Of a stretch of DNA of 64,000 nt, positions 44,431-55,495 are shown one piece after another; positions within the stretch are counted from its first letter, which is position 1; the number at the start of each line of letters is the position of its first letter. A program made the position numbers and the translations under genes. Under the pieces are notes generated by a model that was not told where the DNA came from, did no database searches, and worked only from the letters and a program-made list of their open reading frames with translations. The DNA is from Lithobates sylvaticus (Eukaryota > Chordata > Amphibia > Anura > Ranidae). The stretch lies in contig CM053030.1 of the NCBI GenBank assembly GCA_028564925.1, positions 372,398,945 to 372,462,944 on the forward strand, read 5' to 3'.

Positions 44431-44578
44431 ACGGATAAAGAATTTGTTAATATTTATTTTTAGAACTTAATTCTGCATAAAACATTTAAGTGTCATTTCA
44501 TGAGATCATTTATGAGGGCGTGTTTAGGAGCGGGGCAGGGTAGGGGTTGGGTGGGGAAACTGGTGGCGAGTAACCCTT

Positions 44579-44997
44579 TGTCAGAAACCATGAAATCAGA
44601 CCAAGACAGAAGTATAGTTAAATCACACTTGTTTAATAATAAAAGTAAATAGAACAAACGTAGTCAAAACATCCAGCCAGAGTTCAGGTACCAGAACAGA
44701 TAGTCAGACAAGCCGAACGTCAGGGAGCCAGAGATGAGCGTAGTAAAACAGCAAACAGGATCTGGAGCCAGAAGGGATGTCAGCCAAGCAAGTCTTTTAA
44801 AAGGAATGCAGGAGAGAATCTCTGTGATGTTTACTAAGCCGAAGGCAGAGATCCTCTGGGCTGGACGGCTTAAGTAGGCAGGACAGACGAGCAGGATATC
44901 ATCAACAGCTGAGTAACTGTGGAGAGATAGGAGCTGGCAATTAGCCAACAGCTGAGCTGTCAACTCAGAGAAGGAAGGAATGAGCCCAGCCATGACA
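44579..44997 (-). mobile_element. Solo LTR of an LTR retrotransposon or endogenous retrovirus, 419 bp
   Basis: The ends are TGTCAGAAACC and GCCATGACA, that is TG...CA on either strand. A 5-bp duplication CCCTT flanks it (44574-44578 and 44998-45002). No internal coding region is present, so it is a recombined, inert fossil. Orientation is judged minus from an ATTAAA-like signal near 44630; the family is not determined. Confidence 0.7.
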
Positions 44998-45002
44998 CCC
45001 TT

Positions 45003-46069
45003 GAGGCCTGGCTAGTAGCTCAGGACTTGAAATTTTGAGCCCTGAGGTATGTGATACATATGATATATAGTTTAGTAAACACCAGTTAGAGCATGCCAGC
45101 AGTTGGAACATAAAACAGAATATGGGAGGGTATAGTTTTTCCAACTTGGTCATAAGACCAAAGACGTCTGTCTTTGTGACTGAGTACAAATCAGGGGAAG
45201 GCATGATACAATCAGAAACTGACCTGAGGCTGAATTAAGTCCCTATATATAAGCTGGCACGATGTGTATATCTTAACTGATTTATATATACAGTCTAAAA
45301 TCCAAATTCCAAAAGGAGGAATACCTACACTGAACATGAACATTTGGAAAATATAGGAACAAGGCAGCAACTTTTTTCCCATGGCTTTAATGAAAATATA
45401 GCATTGCTTACACTGAGAATACACACTGGTCTGGGTCTGGCCTTGAAATTAGTTAAAACCTCCATAGCATGTCCATACCAGCAGAAACATTGGGTGGTGG
45501 GTGGGCTTGCTGTCACATACCAGCCCACAGCAACCTCACACAAGAAGAATCTTCATTTTAGTTTCTATAAATGAATACATATATTATTACATCAAAGTCA
45601 CTGTAAAAACAAAATACGGTTTGGAAATAATAAACCTATTGATATTGCCAAGAGCTTGGTTAAAAGGTCAATCCCAGTAAAGAAGAGATACAATATTTCC
45701 TTTAGAATTGCTGAAGTGATTTAAATGTCCAACTAGCAACTTGTCTTTATAGATAGTGACCCAATCGATAAATTCTGTACTGAACAAAATCTCTGTTTCA
45801 CGTCCAATTAATTCTTCAACACTCTTCTTTTTACACTGGAAAGTTCATTTAATCCTCCTCCTATCACCAATGGCATGACATCAAGTAGGCATTTATTTAA
45901 ATTCTGGCACCATTGCCTGCACAGCTCCTAGCACTGACTGCCAATTGCAAGCTGATATTTTACACTGATTGTTTTGTGGGACAGGCTCTTTTCCTTTGTG
46001 CATTTTCTGTATGCCAAGATGCAACCGTTATGTTCTTCGAATGCCTCACATAGAAAAAAAAATAAAAAA

Positions 46070-46101
<32 letters not shown>

Positions 46102-47111
46102 AAATAAAAAAATATATATATATATACACACATAATCTAAGCATTGAATAGATATTTTAGAAGTTTTAGTAGTTGTCCTACATTAATTCATCAGTTAACA
46201 TTTCACTGGTTATTTGGTCACATGTGTTAAAGCAATTTTTAATGTGCTATACAGTATATTTAGTTAGTTCTTTAACTAAATACATTAACCTCTGGGTGTT
46301 CAATGTACAATGCAAGGATTTTAACAAACTTTGTTGCAGATTCCTACCTTTTGTTATTCTGAAAAAAAAATTCCTACCTTTTGTTATTCTGAAGAAATCC
46401 CTGTGTGATTATATCAACCAGCTGCTGCACCCGCAGGGCTGTAATGAGGAAAACTGCAGGGTCTGCATCCCTTTAGACGTGATTTACTACTGGAAGTGTT
46501 TCACCAAAATGACATTTTTGCTGTAGGGGATGCCTAAAACCTGATTTGTATCTTAGTGCAGACTTCTGGGTAAATCAGTGAGCCAATCACACAAGCAGGA
46601 AATGACTTATCTGGGGGGAATTCTGTACACATTCTGTGTACAGAACACCTTCAGGTTGCCATATTGCATTGCATTTACAGAAAATTACAGTGCTGCAGAT
46701 TAAAGCAAAGGTAATTTTTAATAAGAGTCAATTACAGTATGACTTGTGTCACAATTGTATATGCTATACTATTTTCTTATTTTTTTCCCCCACAAAAGTA
46801 GAGTTACCCTTTAAGAGTTTAAAGAGTTTAAGAGTGCACTTCATTCTGAGCTCCTGTGACCCATATTCAGCCGACAACAGGCTAAAAAATAATATAGTGA
46901 CACTTAATAATCTTTACATGTGGTGACTCAGTTTTATTTTTTGGACTATTTTCACTTGGTGATCCAGCCAGTAACACACTGACTGTCTTAGGGGGCGTTT
47001 GCTCTGTATAGAGTGTACTTGCTCTGTATACGGACTGACAGCAGCATTGTCAGTCTGGGGAGAAGGTAGTTGTTGTAGATGCACTAGCAGATTTAGATGG
47101 ACTTGACCAAA
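45003..47111. other. Unassigned AT-rich sequence with simple repeats
   Basis: No gene recognised. It holds a TA tract at about 46073-46130 and a small tandem duplication TTCCTACCTTTTGTTATTCT (46340s and 46370s, separated by an A-run). Confidence 0.4.
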
Positions 47112-47560
47112 TTAAAGCCGAACCCCAGTTAAAACCTTTGGAGCATGTTACAGGTTAAACCCATATTTATGGTGTAATGTATAACATGCTCCAGCACCCC
47201 TGTCAGTGTAAAATGGTTTGTTCTAACCTTTTAACCGCCACTTTTGACAGAAATACGCTGTGACAAATTGGGCGGGGGGGATTAGATTTGTAGGAGGGCA
47301 TGTTAGTATAAGCCTGACCACTGGCATACAGGCAAGCTGTGCAAGTAGAATGCAAAGAAGAAAACTGACTACTCTGGGATGGATGTGCTTCAATGCCCTG
47401 GTGTAGTCATTTGAAAATAGGAAAGCAGTGGGACTGATGGGATTGCCAGATATTTCAACAAAGGAAGCGATGCAAAGAAAACAAGATACTTTTTAATACA
47501 AGTACACGGTAACATAGACACATATCAAAATTATTAAATGTTGGGGTAACTTACACTTTT
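47112..47560. mobile_element. Relative of the TTAA-flanked MITE at 19666
   Basis: It begins at TTAA with AGCCGAACCCCAG. It shares with 19990-20140 the blocks GAAAGCAGTGGGACTG, GCGATGCAAAGAAAACAAGA and TGGGGTAACTTACACTTT. The right end abuts an L1 fragment and is not clean. Confidence 0.5.
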
Positions 47561-47564
47561 TTGT

Positions 47565-48320
47565 TTTTTTATGGTTTCATGCTAAGGGAAGAGGTGGAAC
47601 CAGAAGGAATTATGTTTGCAAGGAGCTCAAAGCTGAGTAGTCCAGGACCTAGCCTCCAAATGTAGCACCAGCAGGGAATGGTCTGATATCCCTCTGGGGG
47701 TGTACATAATGTTGGTATGGAGGGGGTACCAAGACAAAGATCTATTTGGAACAGGGACATATATGACCTGGAGAAGCAGGAAAATTGTGTCTAATGTACC
47801 AAAAGTCAATCCAGTCAACCTCCTGTAGAAATCTATACAGGATGGTACCTCTATTTTCAACTAGTGAGGTGGGAGGAGGGTGCTTGTCTAAAGAGGACTG
47901 TAGGTAGCAATTGACATTCCCTCAATAATAAGAGTGGTATATTAGGTTTGTTCACCAGGTACACCAACAAGAAGTGGAGAACCTCCCTTGAGAGAGGGAG
48001 TGGAATGTAAACCATAGCTAGGACAAAATGGACAGTAAATATCTGACAGTGTAGAAAGACAAATCTGCCCTGTATCTATACGCAATTCACAAAAAACAGT
48101 AGAGCAATGGATCAATACACTCACCCCCTAGTATAGGAGGTATGAGTGATGTGGTAAGACCATCCTACCCAGGCATGATGCAAACAGGACACAGTGTCTC
48201 TAGTTAGGTGAGTCTCCTGGAATCCATAGATACCTGGTTGATACTTGCGGTGCCCATAGTTCTCTTCAGGGGATCGTGATCCCACAGACATTCCAAGGGA
48301 CAATGGGTACAAATAGTGCT
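47565..48320 (-). pseudogene. L1-type ORF2 endonuclease fragment, antisense
   Basis: From 48315 leftward, the minus strand reads PWNVCGI, QPGIYGFQETHLTRDTVSCL and HAWVGWSYHITHTSYTRG, then GVSVLIHCSTVF, and further on PRGISDHSLLVLHLEARSW. These are the N-terminal, QETH and SDH blocks of the AP-type endonuclease. The GDFN block is not intact, and at least three frame breaks lie between the parts. It differs in sequence from the ORF2 at 23182-26620, so it is another L1 family. Confidence 0.75.
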
Positions 48321-48559
48321 TTAATTCCCAATTGTATTATCACACTTTTTACCTTATTATAGCCCTGTATCAATGTACAAGGGGTCTGAAAAAATGTCCA
48401 CACTTTTAGATTTTCATTAGAAAAATGGGCAGGAGGAATGGTAATTGGTCTAATAGTGTCATGTGACTAGTCTGTCAGGTAAGCTGGCTGACTTTGTAGT
48501 TTAGAGGCAACTGTCAGACAGCAGAGCTGGCAGATGGCAGGAGCCTTCCTGGGAACCAG
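48321..48559. other. Unassigned sequence
   Basis: No feature recognised. Confidence 0.4.
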
Positions 48560-49315
48560 AGTCTTTTTTTTTTCAGGTTGGCAGTGGTGGCGGGTGGCAT
48601 GATTGATGATGGACCTGCACCAGGGGACATTTTTTTTTATTTTTTATTTTTTAATAAAGGACATGTCAAAAACTTGTGTTGTGTTTTTTTTTTTTACTTT
48701 TTAAAAAACTTTGGTGAAAGAGTAAGGGTACTATGTACCCCATACACATGGGGGGGGGGGGTCTGGGGGCTGGTTAAAGGGGGCTTCCAGATTCTGATAA
48801 GCCGATTGCCCAAATGCCCACAGACCTCCACATTCACTGGCCAGGGTTGTGGGGAAGAGGCCCTTGCTCCCATCAACATGGGGACAAGGTGCCTTGGGGG
48901 GGCAGACCCCCCCTGTTTCTCTTATCCCCCTCTTTTCCTGGCCTGCCAGTCTGCATGTTCGGATAAGGGTCTGGTATGGATTGGAGGGGGGCCCACCCTG
49001 TTTTTTTCTCTGCATTTTATCTACATTTTTCATTCCCGGCACTTCTTTGTTTACATTTTAGCTGTCAGTGGGGAAGCCCACTGACACCTGATGAGTCATC
49101 GGTTGTTAAGGACGCGTGGCTGGCTTCCCTGCCCTCTTCTTAACAACCAGCTATTCTTAACACAGAATTCAAATCATTACGAAAATTTGGAATTCTTTTG
49201 AAAAATAATAAAGTAAACTAAATGAAACTAAACAAATTCCAAAAATGTCAACAAAACGAAATTAGTAACATAACAAATCCTTTTGAAATTAACATTTTTC
49301 AGTTCTACACATGTC
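48560..49315. mobile_element. hAT-like element carrying array-monomer sequence
   Basis: TTAATAAAGGACATGTCAAA, GGGGGCTTCCAGATTCTGAT, CTGGCCAGGGTTGTGGGGAA, CATCAACATGGGGACAAGGT and CGGATAAGGGTCTGGTATGG follow the order seen in the array arm at 1767-2160. The right end is CTACACATGTCTA, like the hAT MITE at 40274-41119. The left end was not found. Confidence 0.6.
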
Positions 49316-49317
49316 TA

Positions 49318-49975
49318 CTTAGCAGTGTGTATTGTACAGTCTGCAGGGCTCAAGAGTGCATATCACACTGGGTGCAGGGATTAAGGGTGCATGTTTCATA
49401 GGAGACAGAGGGCTCAGGAGTGTGCCTCGCACAGGGTGCAGAACTCAGGAGTGGGTGTGCAGCCAAAAATGATCTTTCTTCCAATCCCCTGATTGAGTAA
49501 AGAGCTCCCCCCCCCCCCCCCCAGTACAGAGCCTTTTACCCCACCCCCAAATTCTGTCACCTTTTCAGTACAAAGTTGCACACTGTGGAAGAGTACTAGT
49601 TCTTACCTGACAATCCTCAGTGCTGACTGGGGGTGAGGGCTGCAGGGAGAGCTGCCACCATGAGGATAGTATGGCTGACCTCTTCTTCTGTGCCATATGG
49701 AAGACTACAAGTAGGTTTTAAGCCTTAGATGCTCAAAGAGGCATGCTGTAATTTGTAATCATAGAAGTTGGCAGATAAAGTAAGAAGAAAAATTCCTCTA
49801 CTGGCTTTTGTGTTTACAAGTGGCAAGTTGGTGAGTACAGCACAAGTGCAGAGGTTGCAGTACAGAGTACCACTGCATTCCAGCTGAAAAAGAGCCCTGA
49901 CCCTGATCTTGACCCAGACACTAACCCAAAGCAAGCTCTAGCTAATTTGTCTTTATTTATTATTAAAGAGAAGTA
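49318..49975. other. Unassigned sequence
   Basis: It contains a run of 17 C (about 49507-49523) and short tandem phrases (GTGCATATCACACTGGGTGC against GTGTGCCTCGCACAGGGTGC). No gene. Confidence 0.4.
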
Positions 49976-49979
49976 TGGC

Positions 49980-51721
49980 TAAAGCTTTGATTCGACAGAA
50001 TGTAAACAAACATCACGGGGATAAAAATAGGAGAGAAGGAACATTATGCCGACAATATTTTGTTTTTCATAACTAACCCCAGAAATACCTTGCCCAACTT
50101 AATGAAATTTTTATATGGAGAAATATCTAATTTTAAAATGAACCCGGCCAAATCCGAGATCCTAAACATTAATGTGCAAAAACAGGAGGAGCAGATGTAT
50201 CAAGTGGAAGTTCCATAATTTTAAAATGAACCCGGCCAAATCCGAGATCCTAAACATTAATGTGCAAAAACAGGAGGAGCAGATGTATCAAGTGGAAGTC
50301 CCATTTATCTGGAAAGAGAATTGAAATATTTGGGAGTAAAGATAACATCCTCGAAGACGCTTTACCATTTAAATTTTATACCATTACTGAACGAGATTAA
50401 ACTAGAACTAAACAAAATCGCATCAAGACATGTGTCGTGGTTAGGAAGAATTAACATCTTTAAAATTAGTATTCTACCAAAGATTATGTTCACGATGCAA
50501 ATGTTACCGATCCCTCTCCCACAGGTATATTTTAAAACACTTAAAACCCTACTCCTAAGGTTTATCTGGCAGAAAAAGAAGGCGTGGGTTAGTTTGTCAG
50601 TCCTGACCAGGGACAAGGTACAGGGGGGCCTGGGAGTACCAGACCTCAAGAATTATTATTCTGCTGTACTCCTCTCATGGGTGATAGCTTGGGCTAAAAA
50701 CAACAAAGAAAAAAGATGGGTGGAAATAGAAAGTATAATCAGTAAAGTTCTGCTTGGGAAAATAATATGGATACCTGCACGTTTGAAGAAAATCGATGAG
50801 AACACACATAAGATAACATGGAAAGCACTAGAGATATGGGACTGGACACATAAAAAGGAAAAATATAATAAAAGATAATGCACAATTAAAAAGATGTAAT
50901 GGTAAAAGGTAGAATATGCACGTTTCAGGAGTTAAAATGCAAAAAAGACTTGTTGGTGATAGACACATGGCGGTATTCCTAGCTGACACTAACACTTCAT
51001 TGAGACATTGCCCCAACCAATATGGTCCGCAGAGAACCTACTTCCGTTTGAGCAGTTATGCCCTGCCACTGTAAGAAAGAAGGGGATCTCAAGAATATTC
51101 AAAATTCTGATGGGTATGAAGGGACTGGAAAGGCCGCCATATATTGGAAAGTGGGAAGAAAAATTGGGAACACAAGTGAATGATCTAGAGGTCGGGAAAA
51201 TATTGAGAATGGCACACATCACGTCAATAGACAGCAACACGATAGAAATTAGTTATAAAAGCTTAACATGTTGGTACATAACCCCAGTTAAGGCACACAA
51301 ATATCAAAGTGAGGCCTCACAATTATGCTGGAGGGGGTGTAAAGAATTAGGAACCATGGCCCATATATGGTGTACTTGCCCAAAGATTTTAATATATTGG
51401 AGAGAAGTACTGCAGATAATAAAGGATATAACCAATGTGGCAATAGCAGAGGACCCATGGGGGTGCCTGTTTCATCGGACTAGAATCCCAAGCAAACACT
51501 ATATGAGAACATTGGTTCCTCCTTTATTAAATGCAGCTAAAAGCTTAATCCCTATACATTGGCAAGACCCAGAAAGCCCTACAATGAGGAGTTGGGGTAA
51601 CTATAACTTGGAGTGCCTAAGATTTAGTGGGGAGGAGGGATGGGGAGGGTTTGAACTGAAGTGGAGCGATTGGGTTAAGTATAAGCACACAATAAGTTTT
51701 GCTGAAAAGAAGGGAGTATAA
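49980..51721 (+). pseudogene. L1-type ORF2, C-terminal half, disrupted
   Basis: The opening reads ALIRQNVNK, then after a one-base shift ITGIKIGEKEHYADNILFF, where the catalytic YADD box reads YADN. The text NFKMNPAKSEILNINVQKQE is duplicated by an 88-bp tandem repeat (50128-50215 and 50216 onward). From 50321 the frame is open for 185 codons (KYLGVKITSS, WLGRINIFKISILPKIMF, FIWQKKKAW, GGLGVPDLKNYYSA). After a break near 50878 it resumes at 51008 (KILRMAHITS, CWRGCKELGTMAHIWCTCPK, IPIHWQDPESPT) up to 51721. Confidence 0.85.
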
Positions 51722-51852
51722 TGAAGGGGAGAGGAATAGAGATAAGGAAAAGTTGGGGGCGTGAAAGGGATGAACTAAGTCCAGAGAGGAGGAGGAGGGG
51801 GAGGGGGTGGGGTGGGATGGGGAAAACGTAATTTTGTAATACACAATGTAAT

Positions 51853-51872
51853 GTCGAGACATGTGTCTCGAC
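51853..51872 (+). other. Hairpin in a LINE 3' untranslated region
   Basis: GTCGAGACA (51853-51861) pairs perfectly with TGTCTCGAC (51864-51872) across a TG loop, followed by six T, about 55 bp before the poly(A) tail. It may be a recognition structure for target-primed reverse transcription, or chance. Confidence 0.5.
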
Positions 51873-51929
51873 TTTTTTGAATTTATAATATATACATAAA
51901 ATAAATAGAGATTGAAAAAAAAAAAAGAA

Positions 51930-54342
51930 GGCCCACATTCATGACACTGCATATATGCATGTGCACTGTGTGTACATTGTTTAAACTTCCACTGAAAAAC
52001 ACACTTATTTACAAGAAGTTTTTATTGTGACTAATTTTGATTTTATTCTTTTAAAAAAAAGTTAAATTTTTATCTTCATTGAAATGTATTATTCCCGTAA
52101 AAGTATTTACTATCACATAAATGATTTTGTATTTGTAAGAATACATTTTAGGATAGTATTTTTTTTTAATTGGATATTCATGTTCTTGTCTTTAGGCATG
52201 AAAATGCTTTAGGGAAAGGGGGTTTTGGTTGTTCCGTTGAGGAAAATCAGATGCTCAAAAATAATTTTCTAACCTTTACGCTCTGAATAGTGCATGTTGG
52301 ATGAACCATCCATAAAAGAATACACACTGCACCAGCTTATTGCTGCTTAATCAGCAGAGCACAACATGAATCTCTTGACATTTTCCAACCCAGAGAATTG
52401 TCAATTCCATGGTTAGCAATAGTCTGTTGCAATTGTTCTTTGTTCATACATGGATATACAGAAATTCTTGAACAATTGTGTTGGAAATGTTAAACTGGCT
52501 TTTTTTTTTTATCTATTTTTTTTATATTAATGATTTCCCCCTTTCTCTCAAAAATGTATCTTAGAGACTTTTAAAGTAATTTATGTGTATACCAGGGACA
52601 ATTTGGAAATCACAATTTTTGAAACTGGGGAGGGAGGTAGGTTGCAGGGGGCAGAGCCAGAGGTGCACAGTAAAATGAAAAAAAAAAAAAAAAAAAAAGT
52701 AAAATATATAAAAAGCACATTACTGTTTTATAGGAACAGACCACTTCTAATAAGGATAATATATATGAACCAAAAATAAACAGTAGAAAAACATTATAAA
52801 GTAAACTATGTCCCTATCTGTATTGCTGATAATGATGAATATTTGTTGGAAGCATCAGAGCAGCAGGTTTCCGTCTCTTCCAACCACTTGCTTCTTATTA
52901 CAATAAGACAGCACAGCTTAAGTCACACATTCAGCCATTTCATCAGTGAGTCCTCTCCGTTCATTTGGTCCTAAATAAAAAATGCTGCTTGATCCAAATT
53001 GTTATGCTGGCCTGCTTGTGCTCTGCCTATGCTGTGCTGTCTGTAGTGGTGCTTTCTTTGCTCTCCCTGCCACTGTGCCCACTAGGTCCACTGTCAGGTG
53101 CTACCACCACCTATTTCCTTCAGTCTCAAAGTCAGATCTCCAACTCCTGGGCCCCACAGCAGCCATTAACCAATGCCACCCACCAATTAGCCACAGGCAA
53201 GTTCCTCAGCTATTCAACAAAAAAATCTCTGTGCCACTAAATCAGTCTCAGAATACACTCACAAACATCTCATCATCATTTACAGTTTTGCCACCAAGTC
53301 TGTCAAGGTGAGTAACACAAGGCACTCAGTAAAATGATCTGCACTGTATTTAGTCCAAGAAGGCTCAAGCACTCTATCCTCTCTCAGCTGCAAGGTCATT
53401 GTACCCCACCCTCTCTTATCCCGCTCTTAAATCTTCACCCACTTGGCACCTGTGCATCTTTGACCACTCCTTGACCCCAGAGTGCATTGACTTGCAGTAT
53501 GATGTGTGCAAACATTCTGGTTATGACACAGAGCAATAGTCTGGCAAGTTCCCAGGTTTGTTTGTGTGCTTTTTAACCTTTTTTCCCTTTTATTTCCCTC
53601 GGTAATCCTGGAAATAACACACTTTCAATCGCTTCATGTCTTCACTCATTTCCCCATTGTACTTATGGCACGGATGTCACACAGGCTGGACTGCAAACAT
53701 GTCTGCCATTGTTTATGTCCATTGCATGGTAGATCGATGGGAGTAGTAGTTTACACAATAAAGATAAGGTACTTTGTGCTTTCTATTAAGCTCTTGCAAA
53801 GTGACAAGGACATTGCATTTCTGGTAAGATCAAAATGTTTTTAGCCTGGAACAGTGAAAAGTGAAAAGTGAAAAGAATCGCATCTAAGGACCAGAAAGCT
53901 GTAATGTAATACATTTTTTGTTTTAGGGCTAGATACACTTTTTATTTTTTAAAGAAGAATGTTTTGCTTTCATCTTTTTACTCTTGTAATGATACAAATC
54001 AGTTATTGATTTGCTGGTAAAATATCTTAGTTGCATTTGTGTAAATGATCAAATCACAACAGTATTACAGTGTAGTATTTAAAGCCTGAACCTCATCTCT
54101 AAAGCAAAATGCGGTAAAAGGTGGTATAGGTGCATTTTGCAAAAAAGGAGGCTTTATATATTCCCCCGGTGTCTAATAGCACAGATCAAAAGATGTAGTA
54201 TCTTTAGTTGCTGTGTCAGCTCAAGTCTTCCCAATGTGTATGATTTCATCAATGTACTATAGTTTTAGAATGCATTGGTATTGCGTTTAAAAGCTTGGAC
54301 TTTTTGCTTATTCGGAGAAAGCCGAATGTCATACATTGTACA
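51930..54342. other. Unassigned AT-rich sequence
   Basis: Several short open frames (for example 52982-53311) show no recognisable domain. An A-run lies at about 52677-52698. No repeat termini seen. Confidence 0.4.
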
Positions 54343-55032
54343 GTTTTTTTTTTCCTTGGTGCCTTCATGGCAGCATACACATGGTTGGTTACCCCACCCC
54401 CAACCAACCCACAGGGCCAACTTAACTCTATAAATAAAGAGTCAGGCCCCCCGTGTGCCATTTCGTGTGCCATTTCTTTCTTCTATCCTCAAACCTACAG
54501 GATTGTGGATCGCGGATACAGCCCTTACCATACCACTATGTTGGTACACCATTGCAGGTTCATGCTCCCCTGTATATGGAGTCCCAATACTTAGGCTGCT
54601 AAAGGTGCCAATAAGTTTGGGAACCCGTTTTTCTGTGGATCTTTTTGGGGGTTTAGGAGCCCAGTCATTCCCTCTGGGAGTCTGCACATATTCTGCTCCT
54701 GGTTTGAGACAGCCCATTCTTGTCTGGGCTTTCCTCAGTTTCATACTTCCCCAACTGGTTCTGCCTAGCAGTGACTATGGCTAAATAACTCTAATGGCTA
54801 GAAGCCCAGAGTAGCTGTAAAGCAGCGTCCATATGCTTCCCCTCACTCTGTGTATGTCTCGGCGCTTCGCGCACCTCTCCTGTGTTTGTTTTACTTCCTG
54901 CAGAGGCGGAGCCACATCACAGGGGGTTTGACATCACCGGCACATGCTCAGTAGCCTCGTGAAACCATCAGCGGCCATATTGGTACACCCTGGCCATAAG
55001 CTGGCTATATAAGGGAGCTATGTGCCTTCATT

Positions 55033-55400
55033 ATGGCATTTTTTTTTTTTTGGAAAACATTTTTTATTTTTCTTAACAAACACAAAACAATACAGAAGCA
55101 CAACAGCTCCGCCAACATCTGGCTATTAACAGGGAAGGGACCCACGCAGGGGTCACAGGGTATTGTTACAATATCAAGGACCATTAGAATATTTATGACT
55201 ACCTTAGTATAGCAGCAACAATAGGTTGTCCTGGCTCCTGCTCCATGGGTGGACTGACAATGAGCTAGCTAGAATATCTCGCTAGCCAGGGTTGGTTTAT
55301 CAGGATGTTAAGGAGAGCCATCATATATCAGAGAGGTCACCTAATCTGTTGCAGCAGTGGAGGGTTCCGCTAACCACTTACTGCAGACTCTGTCAGCCCA
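55033..55400 (-). mobile_element. Probable antisense LINE 3' tail inside the DIRS-type fossil
   Basis: A poly(T) start followed by GGAAAACATTTTTTATTTTT is the reverse complement of an AATAAAAAATGTTTTCC(A)n LINE end, like the L1 tail at 27020-27053. The inner limit is approximate, and no target duplication was identified. Confidence 0.4.
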
Positions 55401-55457
55401 AGGTATTTAATTAAACTATGAAATGTTTATTTACAATTAAGTTGTTTAAAAAAAAAA

Positions 55458-55495
<38 letters not shown>

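Larger units (their letters stand above)
49976..51926 (+). mobile_element. 5'-truncated L1-type LINE
   Basis: The element starts within the reverse transcriptase and runs through the ORF2 stop at 51719-51721 to a poly(A) tail ending near 51926. The 3' region contains a hairpin at 51853-51872. A target duplication was not clear. Sequence differs from the L1 at 21205-27053. Confidence 0.8.

Noticed and set aside
43710-44432. 240-codon minus-strand frame with STNAACPCPPMQP-type repeats
   Set aside because: It is the translation of a 23-bp minisatellite plus a palindrome; overlapping frames are equally open.
52982-53311. 109-codon frame with a hydrophobic start that could be a signal peptide
   Set aside because: No family resemblance, no splice or promoter context, and an overlapping frame is equally open.
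54295-54784. Overlapping ~100-codon frames on both strands
   Set aside because: No domain, and they lie in the probable noncoding 5' region of the DIRS-type fossil.
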